Positions 31,615 through 44,280 of a stretch of 64,000 bases of DNA are shown here, one piece after another. The number at the start of each line of letters is the position of its first letter. Position 1 is the stretch's first letter. The notes beneath the pieces were generated by a model that was not told where the DNA came from, searched no databases, and saw only the letters and a list, made by a program, of their open reading frames with translations. The stretch is from Euonymus europaeus. Its lineage: Eukaryota; Streptophyta; Magnoliopsida; Celastrales; Celastraceae. Where the stretch lies: NCBI GenBank assembly GCA_963580455.1, contig OY756957.1, positions 27,992,501-28,056,500 on the forward strand, in the 5' to 3' direction. The translations under genes and the position numbers were made by a program.

Positions 31615-33603
31615 GGGGAAATTCGCAAAAATGATGTCTTTGAAAATTGAAATTTCAGATATAATCAGATTTTTGAAAAATAAAATAAACGACCTATTTT
31701 TGTTTTTCGAGCATTTTTATGACACTTTTGTCAGATATTATTTTATTATGTGGTCGAGCTACCACTTTAATCGGACATAATTTTATGTTGTGATTAAGCA
31801 TTTTGCTGAAGAAAAATTTTAAAAAAAAACTCTAATGCTATTGAATGAGTGTTCTATCCGTTCTTGGCAATAAAAAATATTTTGGAGACCAACAACTTCA
31901 TATTAACGAAATCAAATAAGGATATTGACGTGAAGAGAAACTGTGGGTTTTAAAACACTGGAGAGGCTGCCTCCAGAGAGAGTTGTAGGTCCAACCTCTC
32001 TAGTGTTCTGAGGTCCATCTTTTCCCTTCATGTCAAGGTCTAAGTTTTGATTTGATTTCATTCATAGAAAGTCTTGGTCTCCAAAATATTTTCGATTCTA
32101 GGAAACGGAAACAAGAACTCTCACTCAAATTGTATGAGATTTTTTTTTTAATTTTTGACTACATAAAACAAATGCTTGATCAGATCACCACATAATACAA
32201 AAAGGTGACCACATAAAACAAATGCTCGACTAGATTACCACATAATACAAAAATGCTGAAAGTTTGGTGTTTCTCACCAAGATCGTTAGTCAACAAATAT
32301 AGAAATTAAATTGCGGAAAAATAAACGAAAACACCACCAAGAATTTTACGAGGAAACCCCAATCTGGAAAAAAAACCTCGAGTCTATGAGCGACTAACCT
32401 TGAGGAACAATCCATTAAAAACGAATTAGGAGTTACGAACCTATCTTTGATCTAAAGACATCGCTCATCCCTCTCATTCAGTGTTTTGCTTCAACCTCAC
32501 TCAAGCTAACAAGGTAGAGACCTATCTTGGATCCCCCAAGAGACTTCGCAAACAAGTAACCTAAGAAGAACAACTCTCACTACAAATCACTCTTTAATCT
32601 CTCAAATTCAAACTCTCACACACGAAATCATAATGAGATTATTTGTTAACAAGAAGTTACAAAAACAAAGCTTCAACTCTCAATCACTAGTAACTTCGAT
32701 GGTCACCAGAACAACCACGGTGATGTCTTTATACTCCATGTGAGAGTCTTGGAGATCAAGACTTCTTTTCCCATAAGAAACTCATCACCTTATCACCTGA
32801 AAAGATACAACACATATACATACTTGTGTGATAATACATGCATGATAAACGATAAGAACATCTTCACTGGTCATGAACCAAAACATATATCAACCACTAG
32901 ATTTGTTATCCACTTACACGGCATCCACAACACTTTCATTCCAAATAAAACACTAACACACTTTTGAATAAGATATTCCACTAAACACAAACACATGCAA
33001 CACTTACAAAAAGTATGTCATGAAAGCCCATGATATTAATGAGAATTTATAGCCATACGTTGAAACCCAGATAGACAGCTGAAGTAACTTACTACGCCTA
33101 CTGCAGTAATTTACATCACTGCACGTCATCACCCAATTGTCAAAATTCAATTGGTTAAATATATCTCACAATTGTTAATTAGGTTTTTTCTTAAATTAAA
33201 AACCAACAAATGTCCAATCACATAAAACAAATGCTCGACCAAATACCACGTAAAACATAGTAACTGACACCTTGACTAAACAACACTATGAACTTTCTCC
33301 TTTAAAACACATGCATGTGAGATTACTCAATACAAACAAAAGACGTTCTCTCTGGAGGTTTATGAATGTATCAATGTTGTGAGTCAACCTCCTGGAAAAT
33401 TATGTTTATATAGCATGAGAAAAAAGCCGAAACATTCTTATTGAGAAGTGGGAAAAAGTTATTGCGAATTAGAAGGATGAAACATCTTCTATTCAGGATT
33501 ATTTATTCTTTTGATTGAAAAAAGAAATCATTATTTTGTTTTTCAAAAAACATATCATATCCGGATTTCGATTTTTGAGAATATCATTTTTGCAAATTTT
33601 CCA
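31615..33603. mobile_element. about 2-kb inverted-repeat element with nested fold-back
   Basis: The left end GGGGAAATTCGCAAAAATGAT and the reverse complement of the right end TGGAAAATTTGCAAAAATGAT match, and similarity continues for about 70 bp. The element is absent from the corresponding place in duplicate unit 2, so it inserted after the duplication. Further ATGTGGTCGAGCATTTG-like motifs recur at both ends. No transposase is visible. A target duplication is not clear, and the Mutator-like look of the ends is only an impression. Confidence 0.7.
31690..32275. repeat. nested fold-back repeat, arms about 280 bp
   Basis: AAATATTTTGGAGACCAA near 31878 is repeated in inverted orientation near 32081. 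Matching continues both inward (GAAATCAAAT, GACGTGAAG, CACTGGAGAGG) and outward (TTTATGTTGTGATTAAGCATTTT). The centre lies near 31990. Confidence 0.75.
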
Positions 33604-35684
33604 GTAGGGTGACCAACTATCATCCATTATTACCTTTTCCTTTCAAAAGTTGTTTTTATTACTTTTCAAACGTAATTATTTTCGTGATGGTTTTTAATGG
33701 TCAATATAGTATTTTCTCTGACTTCATCTTGAAAGAAAACAATCAACCTAAAAAAATCATATTCCCAACTAATACAAAAGCTACCGTTTTGAGGAGTGGA
33801 TAAATCTCTATATAATATAAAATTATATTTTAATAATGTTATCGGATGTGATGATATTTTTTTATAAAAATTCAGGATTATATAATTTAATGTAAAAGTG
33901 CATTTTATACATTGTAGGTCGTATAATATTAAAATATCTTTTACTTATTTTTATTTTATACGGATCACTTAGTATAAGAGATAACATCTCAAATAACAAA
34001 AAACATCATCACCCAATTTATCCCTAAAAAAACATAGTCAATTTAAGCAAAGCTGGAAGAGCATGTAAAAAATAAGTTGTTCATAAACTAATGTAGAATC
34101 ATTCGTCAACTCCAACAATTAGGGAGGGGTGGAATAATTACCTCTGCATCTAACATTCTTCATTGATCAGACATGTCTAACAGAGTCTTAGAGCATATGG
34201 GACAACGAGTTAATGACCCAACACATATAGTAAATGTTGTAAATACTGATAAATATGGAAAAACTTGTTTATGGATCAAACGCCCACCAATTGAAATAGA
34301 AACAACTTAACAGCACAACTAGAATATCACTATCATATTATTGCCATCAAACAAATGTGGAAATATATTACCAAAATGGAACAAGAAGATAGAAAGCAAC
34401 GAATCAGAATTGTCAAGCCCATAGTAGACTCTGTCTCCTTAAGACTTAATTGCCTCCCACACATGGCTTCAGGAATGATTGACGACAGCCTCCCAGGATA
34501 AAATGGCAGCAATCTGCACGGAATGGAAGCAACACTCCAAACAACGAACGAAAATGACAATGATAGCTCTCAACTCTTTCTATGCATGAATGTATGTTTT
34601 CCAAGTGTATTTCTACATGAACTGAAAGACTCTATTTATAGTGCATGAGAGGGAGGAAAGATTGAGCCAAAATTGGATCGGAGAATAATCCAATCTGAAT
34701 TATATCTGTTAGCTCACAAAGATGAAAGGCTAATTCGAAAACAGCTTCATCTTTAGCCAACTAGATATTATTCTAGGAAACTTCTGAACATTTTTGGATT
34801 GGGCTCACAGATAGCCCATGAACTCAACAGGAAAAATCAGACTAGGCTTGAAGCCCATTAGACTTTGGCACAAAAAGAAATACAAAAGCGGACAAGCCCA
34901 CCACACACGCGAACCGGACTTGTTGGACGGATGGCTGTGGCGTACGCGTGTTTTTATTTAGCATAAAGTGCATTACTTCCTCCTACTAAAGCTTGACTAC
35001 CCTTGGGCTCAAGGTATATGTCCAACACCTACCCTTATAAATACGAGTTTGTCCCTTTAATTTTCCAATGTGGGACATCAATTTTTTCCTTAGACTTGGT
35101 CATACTCAAATATTTATGTTTTAAATCCAATTTATCCATTAATTGGATCTTTATTAAATTCATGGTCAAAGCCATTATTTTCTAACAAATACTTGCAATA
35201 ATCAAGCTAATCAAATATCCAATAACTATAATTAAGACAATGATCGCTTAAATAGTTACAATAATCAAATTAATCGAACACTTTGTAGACTAAGCTCAAA
35301 TATCCACCACTGAACAATAAGTTCAAATGTAAAAGGATCCTTGTAGAGCATCAACAAATCAAGATTTACAAATTAAATCCGAACACACCAAAAAATCATA
35401 TCAATAATCATATCAATGGTCAAAGTAAAATTTCAGTATTAGGAACACGAATGGATCGTTTATAATTTTCTCGACATCCAATGAAGAAACACAATCTTCA
35501 TATTTGTGATTGAAGGGAGCATCAATATCTGGAACTAATGATTCGATTAATTTATCGTGGTTAAGCAATGGTGGTATGCTTTTAAAATCAAAACAGCAGA
35601 TACCTACCGATCCACTTCTATCTATGTTCAGGTGTGGCCAGTTATGCAACACCTCATCCATACAAATATGGCCCACCTAAGAAG

Positions 35685-35699
35685 CACGGACATGGACAT

Positions 35700-35731
<32 letters not shown>
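35685..35731. repeat. hexanucleotide repeat (GGACAT)n(GGACAG)n
   Basis: GGACAT repeats change into five GGACAG repeats, followed by GGTGTCAGACACGACAC. Translation gives only MDMDRDRD, an artefact of the repeat. Confidence 0.85.
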
Positions 35732-38129
35732 GTGTCAGACACGACACTCAAAATTTTAGGGACACGACAGATCAAGGATACGACAAATAAATAATTAATA
35801 AATATATTTAAAGTTAAGGGCATTATACCAACAGGTCCCTCCTTGTAAATTTATATACCATTAAATTCATGACCCAATCAAATATACTAATAAATCAATA
35901 TAATTTACTTAGACTATCTAAAATACCCTTCATTAATTTTAAAAAACTAAAATACCATAAAAATTCCTCTCTCGCCACTCCGTGCCTCTTCTCATACCTA
36001 AATAATGATTTTTTTATTTATTTGTGATGGTTATCATGTATTTTTTTTTTCTTCTAATTTGACAACATACACATAATAACAAAATGTTGTACAGGAAACA
36101 TGTCATTTTGTCACATTGTGTTTTTACTAATGCAAAACAATCAAGATAAGTGAGGGAATTTTTGAAATTTTAAAAATTGTGTTAATAACAAATTCATTGG
36201 TTTCATTGTTTTTTTTCTTCCTAAAATCATAATAGATACAATAAATATATAAACAATTTTAGCCATTGATTTTTAAGTTTATCTTCGAAACTAAAAATTT
36301 TAGCAAAATGTACGGTTTAACTTACTTTTATCTTAAGGTTTATATTTGTTATGAATTTTTGAAAAATAATTTAGCTATTTTTCAAAAAATGGCATGATAA
36401 ATACATACTATCCATTAATTTTTTTAAAAAAAGTTATAAGTATTTGATGCATCAAAAATGAAACATCAGTCCCCAATCCAGAGATTTGACACTTAAGATT
36501 AGTGTTTTTCTTCAAAAGAAATAAATAAATAAAACAACACCAGTGATGAATATTTATTAACAATGTCTACACCGTACTATCTAAATTTTATTTTCCCCTA
36601 GATTTGAGAATAAAATATAAAAATGGTTAAAATATGATCTTCATTATATTACTTAGAGTTCTATATCATAAATAATAGTTATAGTGGTTTCGTAAACTTA
36701 GTTAATAAACCAACTGTGAGACAAATTTACGATTTAATTTGTTACATTTGTTTAATAGAAATAAGTCCAGACACTAGTTCAATAGAATCAAGTTCAAATG
36801 CAAGTTCTATAACGTCGATCTCATTTATTAACACTAATTCATTGAGTGTTGATCTCATTTATATACTGAAATTATATTTTAATTTTTTAGTATATTTTGA
36901 GAATTATATTGTGATTTTAGAATTATTCTAAAAAAAATTAGTATATTTTGAGAATTCTACTATAATTTTTCAGTATAATTTAAGAATTATACTCAAATTT
37001 TAAATATATTTTTATGTATTTATAACAAGTTGTTTTGATTATTAATCACATTATCTTATTATTGGAGAAGGTTAAGTCAAAGTAAAATATATTCATAATA
37101 AATACAAGTCCAAATATTTGGACCGAAAATTCAACCTCGACATGAAATAATTTTTGTACACACACAAAAAAAAATGTACGGATTAAATTTTTTGGATAAA
37201 ACTAAACTAGGATGCAAATCTATATCTCAATGACTCATACTTTCTGAACAAACGTGTATCTAGTTTTCTACTACTCGCTATCACTATATTACTTGCGATG
37301 GTGTCGAAAATTAATAATCAAAAAGCTTGAAAAGTTATATCTTCTATATATTTTAGTTTTGAAGCAATGTTAATACAATAATGCTAATGTTGTTGTTCGT
37401 GAGACTGCGAACCTATGAACATGAACCTCGACCTCCTTTATCTAATGTCGTTCCGTTGTGATCAAATCTCGTCAATCATTTTTATTGTTCCATTATAAAA
37501 TGAACTCCATCAAGAAAATAGGAACAAGAAACTGAGATTTTGATTTACATTCTCTCCAAATTTTTGATAAACGTTTTCATTTTTTTCTTTCCCACCTTAA
37601 GCTTTAGACTGACAATTGCATGTTTTCTAGGGCTTGCTATTTTGGAGCAATTATTTAAGGTTAATTATTTCAATCAAATTAATCTAATTGTTTTGTATTT
37701 TGGGTATTGTAGCATGAAGAATATTTTAGGTCACATTGGTATTGAGTTGTTATTTTTGTCTTCTAATAAATTATTATAATTTTAAGTCTCCATTGTATTA
37801 ACTAATTATACAAGCGATGTTATTTCACATGAATTTTGACATATTCATTTGTCAAGATAGACACCTTATAGCCTTTGGGTGGAGAACAATATTATGTAAT
37901 ATGATAATTTATTATATTCAACTTTTAATGGAAAAGTGTTTTCAATGTTCAAAAAAAGAAAAAAAAATTATTTCCATTGAAATAAATGCAAGTAATGTTA
38001 ATTTTTTGCCTTAAAAAAATAATTAATTAATTTTGGACTTAATTGAATAAATTTTATGAAAACATGGATCTATTGGGTTAAGAGATTAATGAGTGTCCTT
38101 AGTGGGTCACAAGATTATTTTCAAGAACC

Positions 38130-38470
38130 TATCAAGCATTGAGCCTACTAATTATTCCCTCTGAAATCCATGGTATTTCAATTTTAACCCCGTTTATAAT
38201 GATTCTCACACCCATAATTTTTATTTGCGCTATAAAATTTATGAAAAATGTTCCGAGCCAATTTAAGGCACACATGACGTCACCTATTTGATACATGACG
38301 TCACCGATCTTACCACATTTACCATAACAAGTTATCCAAAGGTTCGAGGTGTTACAGAGCTCCATTGGAGTAGCAGTAACTTTAGAATCAGTGAGACGAG
38401 CACGATAGATCACTTCATTAGCATATTTGGCCTAAGACAAGAAGTAACCTTTAGGAGAATAAGCAACTTC
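38130..38470 (-). pseudogene. copia RT fragment, C-terminal side
   Basis: The minus frame reads EVAYSPKGYFLS, a stop, AKYANEVIYRARLTDSKVTA and TPMELC, the copia segment just after the polymerase core. It continues the fragment at 39874-40426, from which it is separated by a 1.4-kb insertion. It is degraded after about 38330. Confidence 0.75.
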
Positions 38471-38474
38471 AATG

Positions 38475-39873
38475 TTGTTGTGCGTCGTTCACAGCCAAAA
38501 TTAATTCCTTACCTCTAAACTACAAATATAGCAGCAGCGAGCAAGGGTTAATACCACAGAGAAATGAATTAACTCAACTAATCACAAGTGTCGTATGATG
38601 CAAACAAAAAGAAAGAGGGTTTGTTTCCACAAAGCAAGTTATCAAATTGTTAAGAAGAATCAATTAATGAACGTCAGTTCAAAGGCAATTCAATCATTGG
38701 TATAGATTTGATTATAGACACATAGACAATCAATTCCTATCAAAAGTTTAGTTCAAAGATCATCCAGAAGCTAAACGACCTTCGTCATCTCAATAAACAT
38801 TAATACAAGCCTAACACTCATATTAAATCTTGTTATCAACCAAGTCAGTATTAAGAATCATTCTTCTATTAATAGCAACCTTAAAAACAACTAAGATTGG
38901 ATAACACGTCTCCATCAGCGAAAACCATTAGTCCATTTTATACTTCCCTCATATTAATATCAAAAGTCTGAAAAACAATCGCTTAATTTGATTGCTTCAT
39001 CAAGTGTCAAGACAATTATGGATCAAGAACACAATCTAGCATTCATCACATAGAACATCAATCAGTGTGCACCTTAATTGAAAGAACCATGAAATCACTT
39101 TAATAAATCAGAGAAGCATATCGTTTGAATAAAAACTGATATTAAGATTAAACCAAGTCTCACAAAACCATTTACCAACTTAGAATACCTTGAACCGAAC
39201 AAAGAAAACTAGCCGCTCATAGCTTAGATAAACTCATGCTTTTTGAAAATAAAAATTGTCCTCTCCAACTTATTATACCGCCTCCTTATATATGTTTTCA
39301 CTACATCCCACGTTTCTCTAGAAGCCCTAAATTAAGATTCCTACAATCACTCTGTTTCCTTGAGTATTAAAGAAACAAACTTCTGTCAACATCTGTCCAT
39401 TATCTTGCCACTAAATTTTGGGCTATTCTGAGCATATTCAGACGTGAACCTCTTCACCAAAATTGTAGCTTTGAATGTGTAGATATTTATGGGCTTTTGA
39501 ATCACTCAATTTGGACATCATGTGATCGAGTTTTGCTCTCCTAAAGACCCAATCCGCATATAAGAATCCTGATTCTTTTGGATTTTTGCCCTGACTTTTG
39601 GGATAATTTCCCAAAAAGCTTGAAATGTCTCTCCAAATTTACTGAAGGCCATGCATTATTCTGTCAACCGCCAGTGTCTGATAACTTGCAAAATATCCAA
39701 GAAGGTCTCAAGTACAATGATACTATAATTTCCATTTTAGAGCACAATTCTTAGCATTCCACATTCAAGTCATATGCATATAATATCATCACAAATGAAC
39801 CTTATCAGGCATAAAACTTACTGACTTGACCAACTAAAAAGGGATGTAATTATGCACAAATATGATCATATCA
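38475..39873. mobile_element. 1.4-kb insertion within copia remnant
   Basis: This segment splits the copia reverse transcriptase between YFLGI and EVAYSPKGY. AATG occurs on both sides (38471-38474 and 39874-39877) as a possible 4-bp target duplication. The segment starts TTGTTGTGCG and ends ATATCA, which recalls LTR ends, and it lacks coding frames. A solo LTR is the likeliest reading but is not proven. Confidence 0.5.
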
Positions 39874-40426
39874 AATGCCAAGAAAATAACGCAAGTGACC
39901 CAAATCCTTCATCTCAAATGTATTGGAAAGATGTCTTTTCACATGATCAATAACAGTGGGATCAGATTCAGTGATAATCATGTCATCGACATAAAGAAGA
40001 AGTGCCACTATACCAGCAATAATATTAAGAAGAAACAGAGAAAAATCATTATCACTAGAATGAAATCCAAGCTGAGTAATAACTCCTCAAAACAATCACA
40101 CCAGGCTCGAGGAGCTTGTTTAAGACTATAAGAGCCTTGCGTAATCGACAAACATAGCCAGAAGGATGAGACAAACCAGGAGGAGGTCGCATATAAAGTT
40201 CCTCAGAGAGAGAACCATTAAAAAAGATATTCTTTACATCCATCTGATACAACGACCAACTTTTGACTGCAGCAACAAAGATTAATGTCTGGACATAAGT
40301 CATTTTGGCAACCGGAGCAAAAGTCTCCTCCTAGTCAATACCATATTTTTGAGAGAATCTTTTAGCTACAAGTTGAGCGTTATACCGCTCCAGAGAGCCG
40401 TCAGGGTGAGTGTTGACTAGTTTGAT
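39874..40426 (-). pseudogene. degraded copia reverse transcriptase fragment
   Basis: The minus-strand reading gives PDGSLERYNAQLVAKRFSQK, YGID, a stop, EETFAPVAKM, LYQMDVKNIFFNGSLSEELY, PPPGLSH, and then in another frame LLLYVDDMIITESDP and MKDLGHLRYFLGI. These are consecutive blocks of a copia RT with at least one stop and one frameshift. No LTRs were found, so it is an old remnant lying directly 3' of the NLR gene. Confidence 0.85.
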
Positions 40427-40504
40427 TTCTAAAAACTACATCCAAACAGATTTTCAAACCATTTTTTATTCTCAAAAATAAAAATTGTTTTAAAAAATCG
40501 AACG

Positions 40505-42766
40505 TCACACAATCAATTGTCGCAACCCGTCCGGTATATACTTTAGACTATCACATTCATGAATCTCAATATGCCTCAGGCTAGCAATTTTCGTTAGCTC
40601 ACTCGGCAATTCCAAAAGATTTGAACAACCAGAAAGTATGAGCGTCTGCAAATTTTGCAACTTCTCAATGCTACGTGGCAGCTTTTCAATAAGTTTATTA
40701 CCAGAAATATCAAGATACCTCAAGCTAGCAATTTTCGTGATCTCACTCGGCAATTCCAAAAGATCTCCGCAATAAGAAAGTATGAGCGTCTGCAAATTTT
40801 GCAGCTTCTCAATGCAACGTGGCAGCTTTTCCATACGTTCATTACCAACAATAACAAGATATCTCAGGCTAGCAATTTTCGTGATCTCACTCGGCAATTC
40901 CGAAAGACAAAAACAACAACAAAGTTTGAGCGTTTGCAAATTTTGCAACCTCCCAATGCAACGTGGCAGCTTTTCAATGCTTTTGTTAAAAGAAATATCA
41001 AGATACCTCAAATGCTTTAGTTTACCTATTGAATCAGGTAAACTTTTGAATTCAGACAAGCTCAAATCCAACGCACGCAAGCGTCCAAAAGTTGAAAGAA
41101 TTGTATCCAGATCTGAATACTTAGGACCACCGAAATAATAGCCTTGCATCCGGAGAGTCCTCATTTTTTTGGCTTCAAGCAAGCCATTGGATAAACCACT
41201 TGGACTAGCAAGTGACACATGTCGAGTTTTTTCATCTACCACTTGATCTGATATGGGGCACTCAGTACCGGCTACAAATCGGGCAAGATCATACATTAGA
41301 TCGTGCATTTTGAATCTCCCATAGCACCTGAAAAAGTCGGAAGCACTCACTTCTTGGAAAAAGGACCTCCAAAGTAACTCAGAGAAATATTTATCTCCAG
41401 CATCTTCCAGATGTTGATAATCCCCCGAGGACTGCACAAACCCTTGAGCTATCCAAAGTGGTATCAAAACTCTCTTCTCGATAAAATGACCTTTTGGAAA
41501 TATGGAACAATAGACAAAACACTGCTTCAAATGTGAAGGGAGATGATCATAACTCAACTTCAGAATTTTCAAGTCTTCTCTTATACTTGCATTTACATTT
41601 GCAAACCCATTTTTGACTCGCAACCATTCGGATTCTGTGGTTTCGTCGTATAGCACTCTTCCGATAGATCTTATTGTGAGAGGGACCCCAACACAATTCT
41701 TCACAATCTCCCTTCCAATATCTCGGAATTTTGAAACTTCTGACTCATTTCTTCGTCCAGTCACCATTTTGTTAAACAAAGACCAAGAGTCATCTTCATT
41801 CAGACCTTTCAACTCATACGCCCGAAATGATAGTGTGCTCGCGGCAACCTTTGCACTTCGTGTAGTAACTAGTATTCTGCTTCCCCTTGCCCCTCCTACA
41901 AGCAATGTTTTCAATTTCAGCCAATCTTCATGATCCTCATTCCATAAGTCATCTAAGACGAGCAAATATTTCTTTCCATCAATCTTTTTACGTACCTCCT
42001 GTTGCAATATTTCCATGTCAGAGTTTCTACTACTGCAGATTTTCTGAAGTATCGTTTTCACATCGAAGATTTCAGAAACGTAAACCCAGAGTTGTAGCTC
42101 AAAATCCGTGCTAAAATCTTGGTCATTGAATACCAGTTGAGCCAGTGTTGTCTTGCCTAGTCCTCCAAGTCCAACAACTGCAACAGTGAACACATTCTCA
42201 TTTTCATTTACCGCTGATAATAACTTGATCACCTCCTCTTTATCATGCTCTCTCCCAATAATAACACTTGCACTTGCATCTACGAAAGAATGAGTCTCCC
42301 GCCTCTGAAAATTCTCAACCCGTGACTCCCAGTTCTGATTCCTGAAGTTAAAGCGACTCATGTCCTTTGCAATAGCGTCTAGTTTCTCCTCCACGGATCT
42401 GATCTCACGACTCATCTTAAAACGATATGCAATCTGATTGGAACCAGAAAAGAATGTGCGTACCTTCTTTGTCATTCTATTCCCACTCATCGCATTTCGC
42501 TGCAATATTTCGGTGGAGTAGTCATCTAGCAAGTCATCCACATCGTACAAAACATCTTTTAACTTTTCAAGCCAGTGCTTCACCTCATTACTCTGGTTAC
42601 TCTGCTCCTCGGCATCCAAAAGTTTAGCTTTGATGCCAAAAACAGTGTCTTTAAGTATTGCGAGTTCATCTTTGACACCCAAAAGCGATCCAATCTCTTG
42701 GAGTAGAGCAGATCCCAAACTTTCCAAGATTCTCGCGGAAAGGTGAAACAAGATTGATTCGGGCAT
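40505..42766 (-). CDS. CC-NBS-LRR disease resistance-like protein (RGA type), short C-terminus
   Basis: A single exon encodes 753 aa, starting at the ATG at 42766 (MPESILFHLSARILES), which aligns with the start of copy 2. NLRs of this type are intracellular immune receptors. The coiled coil is at about 1-150, with DVDDLLDDY at about 76-84. NB-ARC carries P-loop GLGGLGKTT (199-207), kinase-2 LLVLDDLW (268-275), GSRILVTTR (295-303), GVPL in place of GLPL (360-363), CFVYCSIFPKG and MHD (487-489). LRRs begin near 570. The last part has three near-identical 48-aa blocks, each two LRRs long (LRYLDISGNK...KLPR, LQNLQTLILS...LPSEITKIAS). The frame ends at LRQLIV, where relatives usually continue for several hundred residues. 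It may be functional or a truncated gene. Confidence 0.88.
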   Translation of the reverse strand: MPESILFHLSARILESLGSALLQEIGSLLGVKDELAILKDTVFGIKAKLLDAEEQSNQSNEVKHWLEKLKDVLYDVDDLLDDYSTEILQRNAMSGNRMTKKVRTFFSGSNQIAYRFKMSREIRSVEEKLDAIAKDMSRFNFRNQNWESRVENFQRRETHSFVDASASVIIGREHDKEEVIKLLSAVNENENVFTVAVVGLGGLGKTTLAQLVFNDQDFSTDFELQLWVYVSEIFDVKTILQKICSSRNSDMEILQQEVRKKIDGKKYLLVLDDLWNEDHEDWLKLKTLLVGGARGSRILVTTRSAKVAASTLSFRAYELKGLNEDDSWSLFNKMVTGRRNESEVSKFRDIGREIVKNCVGVPLTIRSIGRVLYDETTESEWLRVKNGFANVNASIREDLKILKLSYDHLPSHLKQCFVYCSIFPKGHFIEKRVLIPLWIAQGFVQSSGDYQHLEDAGDKYFSELLWRSFFQEVSASDFFRCYGRFKMHDLMYDLARFVAGTECPISDQVVDEKTRHVSLASPSGLSNGLLEAKKMRTLRMQGYYFGGPKYSDLDTILSTFGRLRALDLSLSEFKSLPDSIGKLKHLRYLDISFNKSIEKLPRCIGRLQNLQTLKLCCCFCLSELPSEITKIASLRYLVIVGNERMEKLPRCIEKLQNLQTLILSYCGDLLELPSEITKIASLRYLDISGNKLIEKLPRSIEKLQNLQTLILSGCSNLLELPSELTKIASLRHIEIHECDSLKYIPDGLRQLIV
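40560..41020 (-). repeat. 144-bp tandem repeat in NLR LRR region, three copies
   Basis: Three consecutive 144-bp units each encode a pair of LRRs. They share stretches such as AGGCTAGCAATTTTCGTGAT and GCGTCTGCAAATTTTGCA on the plus strand. Their similarity suggests recent unequal crossing-over inside the LRR array. Confidence 0.85.
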
Positions 42767-44280
42767 TTTTGTAGTGTTTGTAGTGATGGTAGAAGGGTGG
42801 CGTTTTCTCAGTAGTGAGAAGTTATAGAAGCACAAAGCTAAACACTTTTTTTTTCCACACATACATATAAAATGTTTCCATGGGAAAATTGGCACTCTTT
42901 TTCATTCTGACTATTCTACTTAGAATTATTGAGTCTGGACAATTGGCTGCATGCAGATTGTGGACCAAATGTGAACTTGACATTCGAACCACATTGTTGG
43001 CAGATTTTTAGATGTGATACGGGTGGAGTGAGCAGGAAGTTTCATTTCCGGGTCTAAGTCCATGAAGTAAATGACATAAGAAGAATGAAAGAGACATTAC
43101 AGAGAGAGGAATGTACAACCATGTTTCCATTGAAAAATTGGCACTCTCTCTTTCAATTTTCTTTTTGAATATTCTACCTCGATTATTGAGTCTGGACAAC
43201 AAATGGTAATGCCACTACTAGATATTATGCAAATTTGCAGTTTAGTTTGTTATTTTCTTGTTAATTTTGAGTTTTATTGTTTTATAAAATTCTTTATAAA
43301 TAACTAATCAATAAGTCATGTATTAAAGAATAAATTTATAATTTCTCATAAAAAATAAAAAATTATTTTTATGAAGAAACGGGTTATTATAAAAAGGGTG
43401 CACCAGGAAAAGGGTTACTGTATGAAGATAGAGGACATGCTGATCAAGTTTTCCAATATTTTTGTGCAAAGGACAAACAAGATTGCATGCTTCAGCCATT
43501 TTTGTTTTGTCAGTAGTTTTCCATTAAAAAAAAAAAGACAAGTAGTACTATTGGTCTCAATAGTAAATAGGGTCCCATTTAACTCGCTTTCTCCTCGCCC
43601 TTGTGACTATGTGAGTGTCGATAGGATGCTGAGGAAAAACGCAGGAAACCGTGAGAGAATAAAAACACTGGAATCGTGTGGGACTAAACAGACAGATGCA
43701 ACAGTTGCACACGGTATTTTGGGATAACTATCAGAGTCCATCTACTTTCATTTTCGAGCCAATTAAGCCCTTACTTTTTCTCAAAACAGAAGTCCATCTA
43801 CAATGGATCACGTTGTCTTATAGGTATTTTCCATCAACACATGTTGCCCCCAACGAGACTCTACCTGTGATGATGTGTTCAATGCAACAGATGGGTTCGG
43901 AAAATTTCTTCCAAGGAGTTTCAAACCTTAAACCCTTTTCTATACCAAGGAAGAACCGAGATTATCAATGTAACCGAGCTAATCAGAGATTCTTGAAGAT
44001 GACAAAATGGAGTGATTAGCTCAAGGAGCAAGCCGGCTGTATCAAAAACTCAATTTACATCAATATTCTTAGAATCTAGAAAGACCAAATAATTATCCAA
44101 TGCGTGTGAAACAGGAGACTACAGGTGCCAAAGCGACCCTTGGTCGGGGCAAAATCTCAGATATCTAGTTTATTCATGAAGGCAAATGGCATGTCCTATT
44201 TCAAGTAAAAATGCAAAAGGATGATGTTGAGAAATGGATAGAAGAAAATGTGTTACTCGAGCACAAAGGAAAACAACAAC
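42235..44280. repeat. segmental duplication, NLR block of unit 1
   Basis: The NLR 5' part and upstream DNA match 48385-49910. Shared blocks include the coding start, the promoter segment with ATTGAGTCTGGACAA, CAGATGGGTTCGG, CCCTTTTCTATACCAAGGAA versus its partner, and AATGCAAAAGGATGATGTTG. The stretch about 43230-43850 is not clearly shared. No gene is seen between 42767 and 44320. Confidence 0.8.

Larger units (their letters stand above)
28477..33760. repeat. segmental duplication, PPR block of unit 1
   Basis: This block is homologous to 44320-48270. The left edge begins near TTATTAAATCAAATTCATT and matches its partner through the 3' flank, the PPR gene and its 5' flank (to about 31600). 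After a 2-kb insertion unique to this copy, the match resumes at 33640-33745 (ATTATTTTCGTGATG and GTATTTTCTCT). Confidence 0.85.
33761..38470. other. AT-rich intergenic DNA without recognised genes
   Basis: This is the inserted filler between the PPR and NLR parts of duplicate unit 1. Short open frames (34333-34560 -, 35003-35185 +, 36716-36931 +, 37540-37779 +) show no domains. A CCAATGTGGGACATC stretch near 35066 recalls LTR-type repeats but I cannot delimit one. Confidence 0.5.

Noticed and set aside
35557..35790. Open frame containing MDMDRDRDRD
   Set aside because: It is produced by the GGACAG/GGACAT repeat.
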